Assembly (NCBI GenBank): GCA_965546615.1
Contig: CBEUVQ010000020.1
Location: 1 to 42,419 of the forward strand
DNA from: CBEUVQ01 sp965546615
GTDB lineage: Bacteria > Bacillota > Desulfotomaculia > Desulfotomaculales > Desulfohalotomaculaceae
Direction: 5' to 3'
Length of the DNA: 42,419 bases
A program made the translations under genes and the position numbers. Positions 33,125-41,389 of this stretch are shown here, one piece after another. The stretch's first letter is position 1. Each line of letters opens with the position of its first letter. The notes under the pieces were generated by a model. The model saw only the letters and a list, made by a program, of their open reading frames with translations, had not been told where the DNA came from and did no database searches.

Positions 33125-34387
33125 ATGGGAATGACAATCACAGAAAAAATCTTAGCTGCTCATGCCGGCAGAGATTATGTTCAACCGGGAGAGCTGATTA
33201 ACTGCAAAGTAGATATGGTGCTGGGCAACGACATCACCTCTCCGGTGGCGATTAAAGAGTTTCAAAAAATCGGGGTGGAAAAAGTTTTTGATAAAGATCG
33301 GGTGGCACTGGTGCCTGATCACTTTACGCCGAACAAAGATATTAAATCGGCGGAGCAGGCAAAAGCAGTGCGGACATTTGCCAAAGAGCAGGAACTGACC
33401 AACTATTTTGAAGTGGGCCGCATGGGCATTGAGCACTGTCTGCTGCCTGAGCAGGGATTGGTCGGCCCCGGCGGCGTAATTATCGGAGCGGATTCACACA
33501 CCTGCACCTACGGAGCGGTGGGCGCCTTTGCCACCGGGGTGGGCAGCACCGATTTGGCGGCGGCGATGGCGCTGGGAGAAACTTGGTTTAAAGTGCCGGA
33601 AAGCATTAAATTTGTTTACAACGGCAAACTAAACCCCTGGGTGGGAGGCAAAGACTTAATCCTCTACACCATCGGCCAAATTGGCGTTGACGGCGCGCTG
33701 TACCAAGCGATGGAATTTACCGGTTCGGCGATCAGCGAATTATCTATGGACGGCCGGTTTACCATGTGCAACATGGCGATAGAAGCAGGTGCCAAAAACG
33801 GCATTATTGCCGCTGATGAAACCACCCGCGCTTATGTTGAAGGACGGGCCAAATTCCCTTATACCTGCTATGCCAGCGACCCCGATGCCAAATACGCCAA
33901 AGTTTACGAGTTTGATGTGAGCAAAATTGAGCCACAGGTCGCTTTCCCGCACCTGCCGGAAAACACCCGCCCGGTGAGTGAGGCGACTGATGTAACCGTT
34001 GATCAGGCGGTAATCGGTTCCTGCACCAACGGACGGATTGAAGATCTGCGCATTGCCGCCCAAGTGCTGAAAGGGAAAAAAGTGAACAGCAATGTGCGGC
34101 TGATTGTTTTCCCCGGTACGCAGGAAATTTACCGGCAGGCGATGCACGAAGGTTTGATGGATATATTTATCGAGGCCGGTGCGGCGGTCAGCACCCCCAC
34201 CTGCGGCCCCTGCCTGGGCGGTCATATGGGTATTCTTGCCAAAGGCGAACGGGCAATTTCCACTACCAACCGGAACTTTGTCGGCCGCATGGGTCATCCC
34301 GAGAGCGAAGTATACTTAGCCGGCCCGGCAGTGGCGGCGGCATCAGCAGTATTGGGGCGGATTGCCCATCCTGAGGAGGTGTGCTAA
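33125..34387 (+). CDS. leuC: 3-isopropylmalate dehydratase large subunit
   Basis: 420 residues, the shorter archaeal/clostridial class of LeuC. The three 4Fe-4S cysteines are in GSCTNGRIEDL and TPTCGPCLGGHMG. GADSHTCTYGAVGAFATG is the aconitase-family signature. It isomerises 2- to 3-isopropylmalate, and probably citramalate to methylmalate for CimA. ATG 33125 is 11 bases from AAGGAGG; the GTG at 33116 is only two bases away. Followed immediately by leuD. Confidence 0.95.
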   Translation: MGMTITEKILAAHAGRDYVQPGELINCKVDMVLGNDITSPVAIKEFQKIGVEKVFDKDRVALVPDHFTPNKDIKSAEQAKAVRTFAKEQELTNYFEVGRMGIEHCLLPEQGLVGPGGVIIGADSHTCTYGAVGAFATGVGSTDLAAAMALGETWFKVPESIKFVYNGKLNPWVGGKDLILYTIGQIGVDGALYQAMEFTGSAISELSMDGRFTMCNMAIEAGAKNGIIAADETTRAYVEGRAKFPYTCYASDPDAKYAKVYEFDVSKIEPQVAFPHLPENTRPVSEATDVTVDQAVIGSCTNGRIEDLRIAAQVLKGKKVNSNVRLIVFPGTQEIYRQAMHEGLMDIFIEAGAAVSTPTCGPCLGGHMGILAKGERAISTTNRNFVGRMGHPESEVYLAGPAVAAASAVLGRIAHPEEVC

Positions 34388-34888
34388 ATGAAGTTAACCG
34401 GCAATGTATGGAAATTTGGCAACGATATCGATACCGACGTAATTATTCCTGCCCGCTATTTAAACACCTCGGACCCCGCCGAACTTGCCAAGCACTGCAT
34501 GGAGGACGGCGACCCGGAATTTTATCAAAAAATATCCGCCGGGGACATCATTGTGGGCGGCAAAAACTTCGGCTGCGGCAGTTCCCGCGAGCATGCCCCC
34601 ATTGCCATTAAAGCGGCGGGCATATCCTGTGTTATTGCCAAATCGTTTGCCCGCATCTTTTACCGCAACGCCTTTAATATCGGACTGCCGATATTCGAAT
34701 GTCCTGAGGCGGCGGATAAAATTCAGCCCGGTGACCGCTTGGAAGTGGAAGCGGACAGCGGCTTAATAAAAAATCTTACGCAAAACGAAACCTACCGGGC
34801 AACACCGGTGCCGGAATTTATGCAGCAGGTTATTGCTGCCGGCGGCTTAATCAACTACGTATCACAAAGGATGAATAAAAATGGCTAA
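34388..34888 (+). CDS. leuD: 3-isopropylmalate dehydratase small subunit
   Basis: 166 residues; swivelling domain subunit partner of LeuC. WKFGNDIDTDVIIPARYLN, GKNFGCGSSREHAP and RIFYRNAFNIGLP are diagnostic. The start codon adjoins the leuC stop, with GAGGAGGTG upstream. It overlaps leuB by eight bases, so the subunits and the next enzyme are translationally coupled. Confidence 0.96.
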   Translation: MKLTGNVWKFGNDIDTDVIIPARYLNTSDPAELAKHCMEDGDPEFYQKISAGDIIVGGKNFGCGSSREHAPIAIKAAGISCVIAKSFARIFYRNAFNIGLPIFECPEAADKIQPGDRLEVEADSGLIKNLTQNETYRATPVPEFMQQVIAAGGLINYVSQRMNKNG

Positions 34889-35948
34889 AATTGCAGTTCT
34901 GCCGGGAGACGGCATAGGTAAAGAAATTCTTGCTCCCACAGTGGAGATTTTAAAAACAGTGGCGCGAAAATATAATCACGAGTTTGAATTTCAAGAAGGA
35001 TTAATCGGCGGTGCCGCTTACGATGAAACCGGGCATCCGCTGCCGGAAGAAACGCTTAAACTGTGCCGGGAGTGCGATGCGGTATTGCTGGGTGCGGTAG
35101 GCGGCCCGAAATGGGATAACCTGCCGACTCACCTGCGCCCGGAAGTAGGGGCACTGCTGCCGATCAGAAAAGAGTTGGGGCTTTATGCCAATCTGCGCCC
35201 CGTTAAAGTGTTTCCGCCGCTGGCGGACGCATCCAGTTTAAAACCGGAACTGGTATCGGGGTTGGATATTTTGGTTATCCGCGAACTCACCGGCGGCCTT
35301 TATTTTGGCGAGAAAAAGCGGGAAGAAATACCGGAAGGCATCCGGGTATACGATACCATGCTGTACACCACCCCGGAAATTGACCGGGTGGTTAAATTGG
35401 CATTTGCGATGGCGGAAAAAAGAGGCGGAAGGTTGGTTTCGGTTGACAAAGCCAACGTGCTGGAAACATCCCGTCACTGGCGGGAGCGGGTTGATGAGCT
35501 GGCGAAAGAACACCCGCAGGTAGAGCTTAGCCACATGTATGTCGACAATGCGGCAATGCAGCTGGTGCGGGCTCCCAAACAGTTTGACGTCATGGTTACC
35601 GAAAACACCTTCGGTGATATTTTGACGGACTTGGCCGCTCAGCTGACCGGCTCAATCGGCATGCTTCCTTCCGCAAGTATTGGCGGCAAAGTGGCCCTTT
35701 ACGAACCTATTCACGGCTCTGCACCCGATATTGCCGGCAAAGATTTGGCCAACCCGCTGGCGACAATTCTGTCGGCGGCAATGATGCTGCGCATCAGTTT
35801 TGATTTGGAAAAAGAGGCGGGTGCAATAGAAAATGCGGTGGCGGAAGTGCTGAACGCCGGTTACCGCACCGGCGATATTATGCAGCCGGGCATGAAGCAG
35901 GTGGGTACAAAAGAGATGGGTGAACTGGTTTTAAAACAGCTTACCTAA
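34881..35948 (+). CDS. leuB: 3-isopropylmalate dehydrogenase
   Basis: 355 residues; NAD-dependent oxidative decarboxylation of 3-isopropylmalate to the leucine keto acid, and likely of methylmalate to 2-oxobutyrate. IAVLPGDGIGKEI at the N-terminus, substrate loop VIRELTGGLYFG and NTFGDILTDLAAQLTGS are characteristic. The ATG lies within the leuD 3' end behind AAGG. Confidence 0.96.
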   Translation: MAKIAVLPGDGIGKEILAPTVEILKTVARKYNHEFEFQEGLIGGAAYDETGHPLPEETLKLCRECDAVLLGAVGGPKWDNLPTHLRPEVGALLPIRKELGLYANLRPVKVFPPLADASSLKPELVSGLDILVIRELTGGLYFGEKKREEIPEGIRVYDTMLYTTPEIDRVVKLAFAMAEKRGGRLVSVDKANVLETSRHWRERVDELAKEHPQVELSHMYVDNAAMQLVRAPKQFDVMVTENTFGDILTDLAAQLTGSIGMLPSASIGGKVALYEPIHGSAPDIAGKDLANPLATILSAAMMLRISFDLEKEAGAIENAVAEVLNAGYRTGDIMQPGMKQVGTKEMGELVLKQLT

Positions 35949-35980
35949 ACTAAGGAAACGAAGTACGGGGGTGATGCAGT

Positions 35981-37543
35981 TTGCCATCAGTACAGATTTA
36001 TGACACAACCCTGCGGGACGGCACCCAAGGTGAAGGCGTATCGCTGTCGGTGGATGACAAAGTAAAAATAGCATTAAAACTGGATGCGATGGGCTTTCAC
36101 TATATTGAAGGCGGCTGGCCCGGTTCAAACCCCAAAGATATGGAATTTTTTAAGCGGATTAGCGAATATCGGCTGACATGTGCGAAAATATCCGCCTTTG
36201 GCTGCACCCGAAAACCCGGCATTGCAGCGGAACAAGATGCCAATTTAAACGCTGTTATTAATTCCGGCGTGAAAGCTGCCGCTATTTTCGGAAAAACATG
36301 GGACTTTCACGTCACCCATGCATTAAACACCACTTTGGAAGAAAACCTGGCGATGATTGAGGATTCAATGCGCTACCTCAAAAATAACGGCCTGGAAGTA
36401 TTCTTTGATGCTGAGCATTTCTTTGACGGTTATAAAGCGAATCGGGATTATGCCTTAGAGTGCCTGGCCGCTGCTGTGCGCGGCGGTGCAGACACCTTGG
36501 TGCTGTGCGACAGCAACGGCGGCACCATGCCTTATGAAGTACAGGAAATTATTGCCGATGTAAAAGCGCACATTGACAAACCGCTGGGCATTCATGCGCA
36601 CAACGACTGTGAGCTGGCGGTAGCCAACTCGCTGGCAGCGGTGCGCTGCGGTGTTACCCATGTGCAGGGCACCGTTAACGGTTACGGTGAGCGGGTGGGT
36701 AATGCCAACTTATGTTCAGTGATCCCCAATCTGACGCTAAAATGCGGCATTGACACCATCCCCCGAGAGAATTTGGTGCATTTAACGGAAATGTCCCGCT
36801 ATGTCAGCGAAGTGGCGAATATGAACCCCAACCCCTATCAGCCTTACGTAGGGGCGAGTGCTTTTGCGCATAAGGGAGGCATTCACGTCAGTGCGCTGTT
36901 AAAAGAATCATCAACTTATGAACACATTCAACCCGAGCAGGTGGGCAATCAGCGCCGGGTGCTGGTATCGGAATTATCCGGAACATCCAACCTGTTTTAT
37001 AAATTTAAAGAGCTGGATGTTGATGTTCACCGCCAAAGCCCGGAAAGCCGCCGGCTGTTGGAGCAGATTAAAGAGCTGGAAAACCAGGGCTACCAGTTTG
37101 AAGCGGCGGAAGGTTCCTTTGAACTGCTGATGCGCAAAGCCTTTAACGGATACGTTGAGCCGTTTTCTTTAGAAAACCTGCGCCTGATTTTAGAGTTTAA
37201 AGAAGGGCATCCGGTGCACTCTGAGGCGGTAATTAAAATGAAAGTAAAAGACGAAGTGGTGCATACCGCCGCCGAAGGCAACGGACCGGTTAACGCGCTG
37301 GACAACGCGCTGCGCAAAGCGCTGGAAGAAGTTTATCCTGACGTTAAACAAATGAAACTGAACGACTATAAAGTGCGGGTGTTAAATGAAAAAGCAGGCA
37401 CCGAGGCACTGGTAAGAGTGCTGATTGAAACCGGCGACGGCCGCCGCACTTGGAGCACTGTCGGTGTGTCCACCAACATTATTGAAGCAAGCTGGCAGGC
37501 ATTGGTAGACAGTATGGCTTACGGTTTGCTGAAAGCAGAATAG
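35981..37543 (+). CDS. cimA: (R)-citramalate synthase
   Basis: 520 residues; LeuA-family enzyme condensing pyruvate and acetyl-CoA to citramalate, opening the threonine-independent isoleucine route. It starts IYDTTLRDGTQGEGVSLSV, where LeuA has GEQSPGVS, and contains HAHNDCELAVANSLAAV and GTVNGYGERVGNANL. This signature (GTQGEGVS, GYGERVGN) separates it from leuA upstream. A C-terminal allosteric domain is present (about 385-515). TTG start eight bases after GGGGGTG. Its products feed LeuCDB in the same operon. No ilvA is seen. Confidence 0.93.
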   Translation: MPSVQIYDTTLRDGTQGEGVSLSVDDKVKIALKLDAMGFHYIEGGWPGSNPKDMEFFKRISEYRLTCAKISAFGCTRKPGIAAEQDANLNAVINSGVKAAAIFGKTWDFHVTHALNTTLEENLAMIEDSMRYLKNNGLEVFFDAEHFFDGYKANRDYALECLAAAVRGGADTLVLCDSNGGTMPYEVQEIIADVKAHIDKPLGIHAHNDCELAVANSLAAVRCGVTHVQGTVNGYGERVGNANLCSVIPNLTLKCGIDTIPRENLVHLTEMSRYVSEVANMNPNPYQPYVGASAFAHKGGIHVSALLKESSTYEHIQPEQVGNQRRVLVSELSGTSNLFYKFKELDVDVHRQSPESRRLLEQIKELENQGYQFEAAEGSFELLMRKAFNGYVEPFSLENLRLILEFKEGHPVHSEAVIKMKVKDEVVHTAAEGNGPVNALDNALRKALEEVYPDVKQMKLNDYKVRVLNEKAGTEALVRVLIETGDGRRTWSTVGVSTNIIEASWQALVDSMAYGLLKAE

Positions 37544-37550
37544 CTTTTAA

Positions 37551-37588
37551 AAAGGGGGTGCCGGTTGAACCGGCCCCTTTTGCTTTTT
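37551..37588 (+). terminator. Intrinsic terminator of the ilv-leu-cimA operon
   Basis: AAAGGG and GCCGGT pair with ACCGGC and CCCTTT (a GGT bulge in the left arm, loop TGA), followed by TTTTGCTTTTT. Confidence 0.85.
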
Positions 37589-37729
37589 ATGCGCCGGCAG
37601 CGGCATTTGGTGATTAATGTAAGACAAATTACAACAAAACGTTGAATATTATCGAATAATCAGCAGGTATATTAACAATAAAATCGAATTTATTCTTTCA
37701 AATATGTATTTGATTATGGAGGGTGCCCT

Positions 37730-38557
37730 TTGCTTGAGCAGCTGCGGTCAATAAGTTTGGCTCCGTTTACTTTAATAAGCATTTTAGATATCGCTATTGT
37801 TGCTTTGGTGCTTTACCGGCTGATGCTGGTTATTCGCGGTACCAGAGCGGTACAGCTGATTAAAGGGATAGTTGTTTTGCTGGTGGCTACCACCATCAGC
37901 AGCTGGCTGCAGCTGAACACCATCAACTGGCTGCTGCGGCAGACAATGACCGCTTTAGTGGTGGCGCTGCCCATCGTCTTTCAGCCGGAACTGAGGCGGG
38001 CGCTGGAACAGCTTGGTCGGGGCAAGTTTTTTTCCAATCAATTTACCCATCTGAAAGAAGAAGATAAATCGCGCATGATTAACGAAGTGGTGCGGGCAGT
38101 ACAGGTGCTTTCCAAAAACAACCTGGGTGCACTGATTGTTATTGAGCGCGTTACCGGATTGGAAGAATATATCGATACCGGAATTAAAATAGACGGCTTA
38201 GTGAGCTCGGAGTTTTTAATTAACTTGTTTATTCCCAAAACCCCGCTGCACGACGGTGCCTGTATTATTAGGGGCGATCGGGTGGCGGCGGCGGCCTGCT
38301 TTTTACCGCTAACCGAAGCAGAATTGGACCACGGTTTGGGTACCCGGCACCGGGCAGGCATTGGGATAACGGAGTACTCCGATGCTTTAACTGTTATTGT
38401 TTCGGAAGAAACCGGCGACATTTCGCTGGCTGTTGAAGGCGAGCTGCACCGCACGCTTGATGAAACAACACTGAAGGAGCGGTTGACAGAAGGACTGCAG
38501 CCTAAACCTGCGCCTTCATTAACCAACATTCTGAACCGGAACGGGGGTGCCGGATGA
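37730..38557 (+). CDS. cdaA: Diadenylate cyclase CdaA (c-di-AMP synthase)
   Basis: 275 residues. Three N-terminal membrane helices (about 10-75) are followed by the DAC domain. The catalytic DGA (Asp175-Ala177) in TPLHDGACIIRG and the RHR (206-208) in GTRHRAGIGITE are both present. It makes c-di-AMP, which controls potassium and osmotic balance and cell-wall homeostasis. It starts with TTG after GGAGGGTG. The 141 bases upstream are AT-rich and carry palindromes but no convincing promoter. It overlaps cdaR by four bases. Confidence 0.95.
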   Translation: MLEQLRSISLAPFTLISILDIAIVALVLYRLMLVIRGTRAVQLIKGIVVLLVATTISSWLQLNTINWLLRQTMTALVVALPIVFQPELRRALEQLGRGKFFSNQFTHLKEEDKSRMINEVVRAVQVLSKNNLGALIVIERVTGLEEYIDTGIKIDGLVSSEFLINLFIPKTPLHDGACIIRGDRVAAAACFLPLTEAELDHGLGTRHRAGIGITEYSDALTVIVSEETGDISLAVEGELHRTLDETTLKERLTEGLQPKPAPSLTNILNRNGGAG

Positions 38558-39510
38558 TCCGCTTTAAATTTAACTCACTTTCCTGGCAGCGTTACTCGCT
38601 GATTATTATTTCGGTATTTATTGCGGTAATTCTTTGGGCATACGTCAACAACCTGCAAAATCCGCTGCAGGAACAGGAATTCAGAGTTTCACTGCATGCT
38701 GCCGGTTTACCCGACGGGATGATTACCGACGAACTGCCCGACCGGGTGAGCGTGTGGGTTAAGCCCGGCCTGAAAGTGAGAGGGTTAAAAGCAGAAGATT
38801 TTAAGGCTGTTGTTGACCTTTCTCATGCCGATATCGGAGAAAACGTGCTGACGGTAAATGTATCCGGACCGAGCGGAGTACAGATCAGTCAAATAAATCC
38901 CGGTACCATCACGGTAAATGTAGACAAACTGGTGCAAAAGCAGGTGCCGGTGCGCGCCTTTCTGAAAGGTACCCCGCTGGCGGGTTACTCTACCGGCGAG
39001 CCGCTTTTAGTACCTACCGCCGTTTTGGCCAGCGGGCCCAGCCGCCTGCTGGATACCATTGAACAAGTTCCCGTTACTGTTGATGTAAGCGGAGCAAAGC
39101 AAAATCTGGATTATTCGCTGCCGCTGGCGCTGCAGAACAAACAAGTGAAGCTGTCTCCCGAAGTGGTGCGGGTGGTGGTGCCGGTTAACGTCAGCGTTCC
39201 TTATAAGGCGGTGCCGGTGAAGGTAGAAACCACCGGTGCACCAAACGAAGGATACGAACTGGATTCCGCAGCCGCGCAGCCTGCTGTGGTGCAGGTTTAT
39301 GCCCCGCATGACGTGCTGCCGCAGATTAAAGAGGTAAGCACCGAGCCGGTCAACTTAAACGGCGCGGAAGAAAACTTAAAGCAGTCGACAGAATTACAGC
39401 TGCCGCCGGGGGCGGTGCTGCTGCAGCCCGACCGGGTGGAAGTAACCGTTACATTAAACGAAGTGCCGCAGCCGCCGGAACAGCCGCAGGAACCTGAACA
39501 GGCAGAATAA
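38554..39510 (+). CDS. cdaR: CdaA regulatory protein CdaR (YbbR-domain protein)
   Basis: 318 residues. One N-terminal membrane anchor (YSLIIISVFIAVILWAYV, about 11-28) is followed by extracellular YbbR repeats of roughly 80 residues; about three can be traced by recurring VxVDVSG/VxVxV patterns. The tail is rich in Pro, Glu and Gln (PQPPEQPQEPEQAE). It binds CdaA and modulates c-di-AMP production. The ATG overlaps the cdaA stop (ATGA). Its place between cdaA and glmM is conserved in Bacillota. Confidence 0.92.
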   Translation: MIRFKFNSLSWQRYSLIIISVFIAVILWAYVNNLQNPLQEQEFRVSLHAAGLPDGMITDELPDRVSVWVKPGLKVRGLKAEDFKAVVDLSHADIGENVLTVNVSGPSGVQISQINPGTITVNVDKLVQKQVPVRAFLKGTPLAGYSTGEPLLVPTAVLASGPSRLLDTIEQVPVTVDVSGAKQNLDYSLPLALQNKQVKLSPEVVRVVVPVNVSVPYKAVPVKVETTGAPNEGYELDSAAAQPAVVQVYAPHDVLPQIKEVSTEPVNLNGAEENLKQSTELQLPPGAVLLQPDRVEVTVTLNEVPQPPEQPQEPEQAE

Positions 39511-39525
39511 AATACATAGGCTTAA

Positions 39526-39545
39526 GGGCGCGATGTTTCGCGCCC
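39526..39545 (+). other. Strong hairpin after cdaR without T tract
   Basis: GGGCGCGA/TCGCGCCC with loop TGTT, just after cdaR and before the glmM promoter. With no T tract it is not a classical terminator; it may protect the cdaA-cdaR mRNA 3' end or act as a Rho-independent pause. Confidence 0.6.
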
Positions 39546-39613
39546 AAACTGCTGCATCGGCGATGATTATTTATTAACCGCCCGCTGTTCGGCAGCATAT
39601 AATATTTAAAAAA

Positions 39614-39642
39614 TTGACAATAAAAAATGTCGGAAGTATAAT
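39614..39642 (+). promoter_or_regulatory. Consensus promoter of glmM-glmS
   Basis: TTGACA (39614-39619), exactly 17 bases, then TATAAT (39637-39642): a perfect sigma-A consensus 55 bases upstream of glmM. Confidence 0.92.
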
Positions 39643-39697
39643 TAGCGTGATTTATTGTGTTTAATTCCTTGTGACTGAAAGGAGATTTTTTACATAG

Positions 39698-41032
39698 ATG
39701 GCGAAACTGTTTGGAACAGACGGAGTAAGAGGAACAGCCAACCGGGAATTAACGCCTGAGCTGGCTTTTAAACTCGGCCGGGCCGGTGCCTGCGTTTTAA
39801 CCGGCAGCGGTGAGCCGAAGCGTATTGTTATCGGTAAGGATACCAGAATATCCGGTGATATGCTGGAAGCAGCGCTGATTGCCGGTATCTGCTCGGTAGG
39901 TGTTGATGTCTGCAAAGTAGGTGTGCTGCCTACCCCGGCTATTGCCTACCTGACCAGAGAACTGAATGCTGCCGCCGGTGTGGTTATTTCCGCATCGCAC
40001 AACCCGGTGGAAGATAACGGCATCAAATTCTTCGGCCCCAGCGGCTACAAACTTTCCGACCAACTGGAAGAAGACATCGAAAAAATGCTGGATGATACCG
40101 CCGGCTTTCCGGTGCCGACAGGCGGTGATTTAGGGCGGGTTTATACCGCTGCAGATGCTGCCGACCGCTATGTAAAGTTTGCCTTAAGTACAGTAAATAT
40201 AGACTTAAGCGGGCTGAAAATTGTGGTGGACTGTGCCAACGGTGCCGCCTACCAAGTGGCGCCCCGCATTCTCAGCCAATTGGGGGCGGAGGTAATTCCC
40301 CTTTTTAACACCCCGGACGGCGTAAATATCAATGCCGACTGCGGTTCCACCCACCCCGAGGCACTGATGAAAAAAGTGGTGGAATGCAAAGCAGATTTAG
40401 GCTTGGCCCACGACGGCGACGCCGACCGCGTTTTGGCGGTGGATGCCGGCGGCAGGCTGATTGACGGCGATCAAATTATGGTAATCTGCGCCAAACACCT
40501 AAAAAATAAAAATCAACTGCCGCTGAACACGCTGGTGGTGACGGTAATGAGCAACATGGGGCTGTATGCGGCGATGCATCAGGCGGGCATTAAAGTGCTG
40601 CAGACCAAAGTAGGCGACCGCTACGTGATGGAAAAACTGCTGGAAAGCGGAGCGGTGCTTGGCGGAGAACAATCCGGCCACATCATTTTCTTAAACCACA
40701 ACACCACCGGTGACGGTATTATTACCGCGCTGAAACTATTGGAAGTTATTAAAGAAACCGGTCAATCGCTGGAATCTTTGGCTGCCCAAATGGAGCACTA
40801 CCCGCAAATGCTGAAAAACGTGCAGGTAAAAAATAAAGAAGCGGTGATGAACAGTGCGGAGTTAAAAGCCGCTGTTCGCGACGCAGAAAAATACCTGCAT
40901 GGCGAAGGCCGTGTGCTGGTACGCCCTTCCGGCACCGAACCGCTGGTAAGAGTGATGGCGGAAGCAAAAGATGAACAAAAGCTGAGCGAAGTAGTGAACA
41001 AATTGGCAGCAGTGGTAGAAAGTATCAGCTGA
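39698..41032 (+). CDS. glmM: Phosphoglucosamine mutase
   Basis: 444 residues; converts glucosamine-6-phosphate to glucosamine-1-phosphate for UDP-GlcNAc and peptidoglycan. The phosphorylated serine is Ser100 in ISASHNPVEDNGIKFFG, the metal-binding loop is DGDADRV, GGEQSGHI is the sugar loop and RPSGTEPLVRVM is the phosphate-binding site. AAGGAG lies about 12 bases before the ATG. Strong own promoter upstream; glmS, which supplies its substrate, follows after the ribozyme. Confidence 0.97.
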   Translation: MAKLFGTDGVRGTANRELTPELAFKLGRAGACVLTGSGEPKRIVIGKDTRISGDMLEAALIAGICSVGVDVCKVGVLPTPAIAYLTRELNAAAGVVISASHNPVEDNGIKFFGPSGYKLSDQLEEDIEKMLDDTAGFPVPTGGDLGRVYTAADAADRYVKFALSTVNIDLSGLKIVVDCANGAAYQVAPRILSQLGAEVIPLFNTPDGVNINADCGSTHPEALMKKVVECKADLGLAHDGDADRVLAVDAGGRLIDGDQIMVICAKHLKNKNQLPLNTLVVTVMSNMGLYAAMHQAGIKVLQTKVGDRYVMEKLLESGAVLGGEQSGHIIFLNHNTTGDGIITALKLLEVIKETGQSLESLAAQMEHYPQMLKNVQVKNKEAVMNSAELKAAVRDAEKYLHGEGRVLVRPSGTEPLVRVMAEAKDEQKLSEVVNKLAAVVESIS

Positions 41033-41043
41033 AGGGGGTGAAA

Positions 41044-41055
41044 ATGACTTTTTAA
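41044..41055 (+). other. Three-codon open frame with a canonical ribosome binding site
   Basis: GGGGGTGAAA stands directly before ATG ACT TTT TAA, immediately after the glmM stop and about 30 bases before the ribozyme cleavage site. It may be a leader mini-ORF or the remnant of a lost gene start. Confidence 0.35.
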
Positions 41056-41079
41056 AAGACTGTTGAAAAACTGAATAAT

Positions 41080-41216
41080 GTTTAAGCGCCAGGACCCTAT
41101 GGGTTGACGAGGTGGGGGTTTATCGAATTTTCGGCGGATGCCCCCCGGTTGACCACGACCGATAACGATACTACAAAACCGCAGGCAACTGCGGCACAAA
41201 AGTATCAAGTGGTTAA
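41080..41216 (+). ncRNA. glmS ribozyme (glucosamine-6-phosphate-activated)
   Basis: The core is clear. AGCGCCAGG sets the cleavage site between A41085 and G41086. GTTGACGAGG, then TTATCGAATTTTCGGCGGAT and CCCCCCGG form the catalytic P2 region. P4 is CCGCAG/CTGCGG, and P3 arms GATAC/GTATC and ACCAC/GTGGT are present. GlcN6P, the product of the next gene, is the cofactor for self-cleavage, which leads to loss of the glmS message. Confidence 0.95.
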
Positions 41217-41256
41217 AAGTTTGCATGGTATACAGACAAGTGAAAAAATTCACTAT

Positions 41257-41282
41257 ACCGTGGAGCTTACCACGGTTTTTTT
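41257..41282 (+). terminator. Terminator-like hairpin between the glmS ribozyme and glmS
   Basis: ACCGTGG/CCACGGT with loop AGCTTA, followed by seven Ts. An upstream GGTATA (41227-41232) can pair with TATACC (41254-41259), which shares three bases with this stem, so the two pairings exclude each other. Confidence 0.75.
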
Positions 41283-41389
41283 GCGCCCCGAAGGGAAAGA
41301 TAACACTAAAAGGCGGAAACACACACCGTCCGCCGTGCTTTCTTCATAAAAATGATAATCAGCATCATGCGAAAGGAGCAGCTAAAACT

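Noticed and set aside
33740..34297. Minus-strand open frame of 185 codons opposite leuC
   Set aside because: Shadow of leuC; no recognisable domain.
41104..41349. Plus-strand open frame of 81 codons across the glmS ribozyme
   Set aside because: The region is explained by the ribozyme core and terminator; the frame has no ribosome binding site or protein motif.
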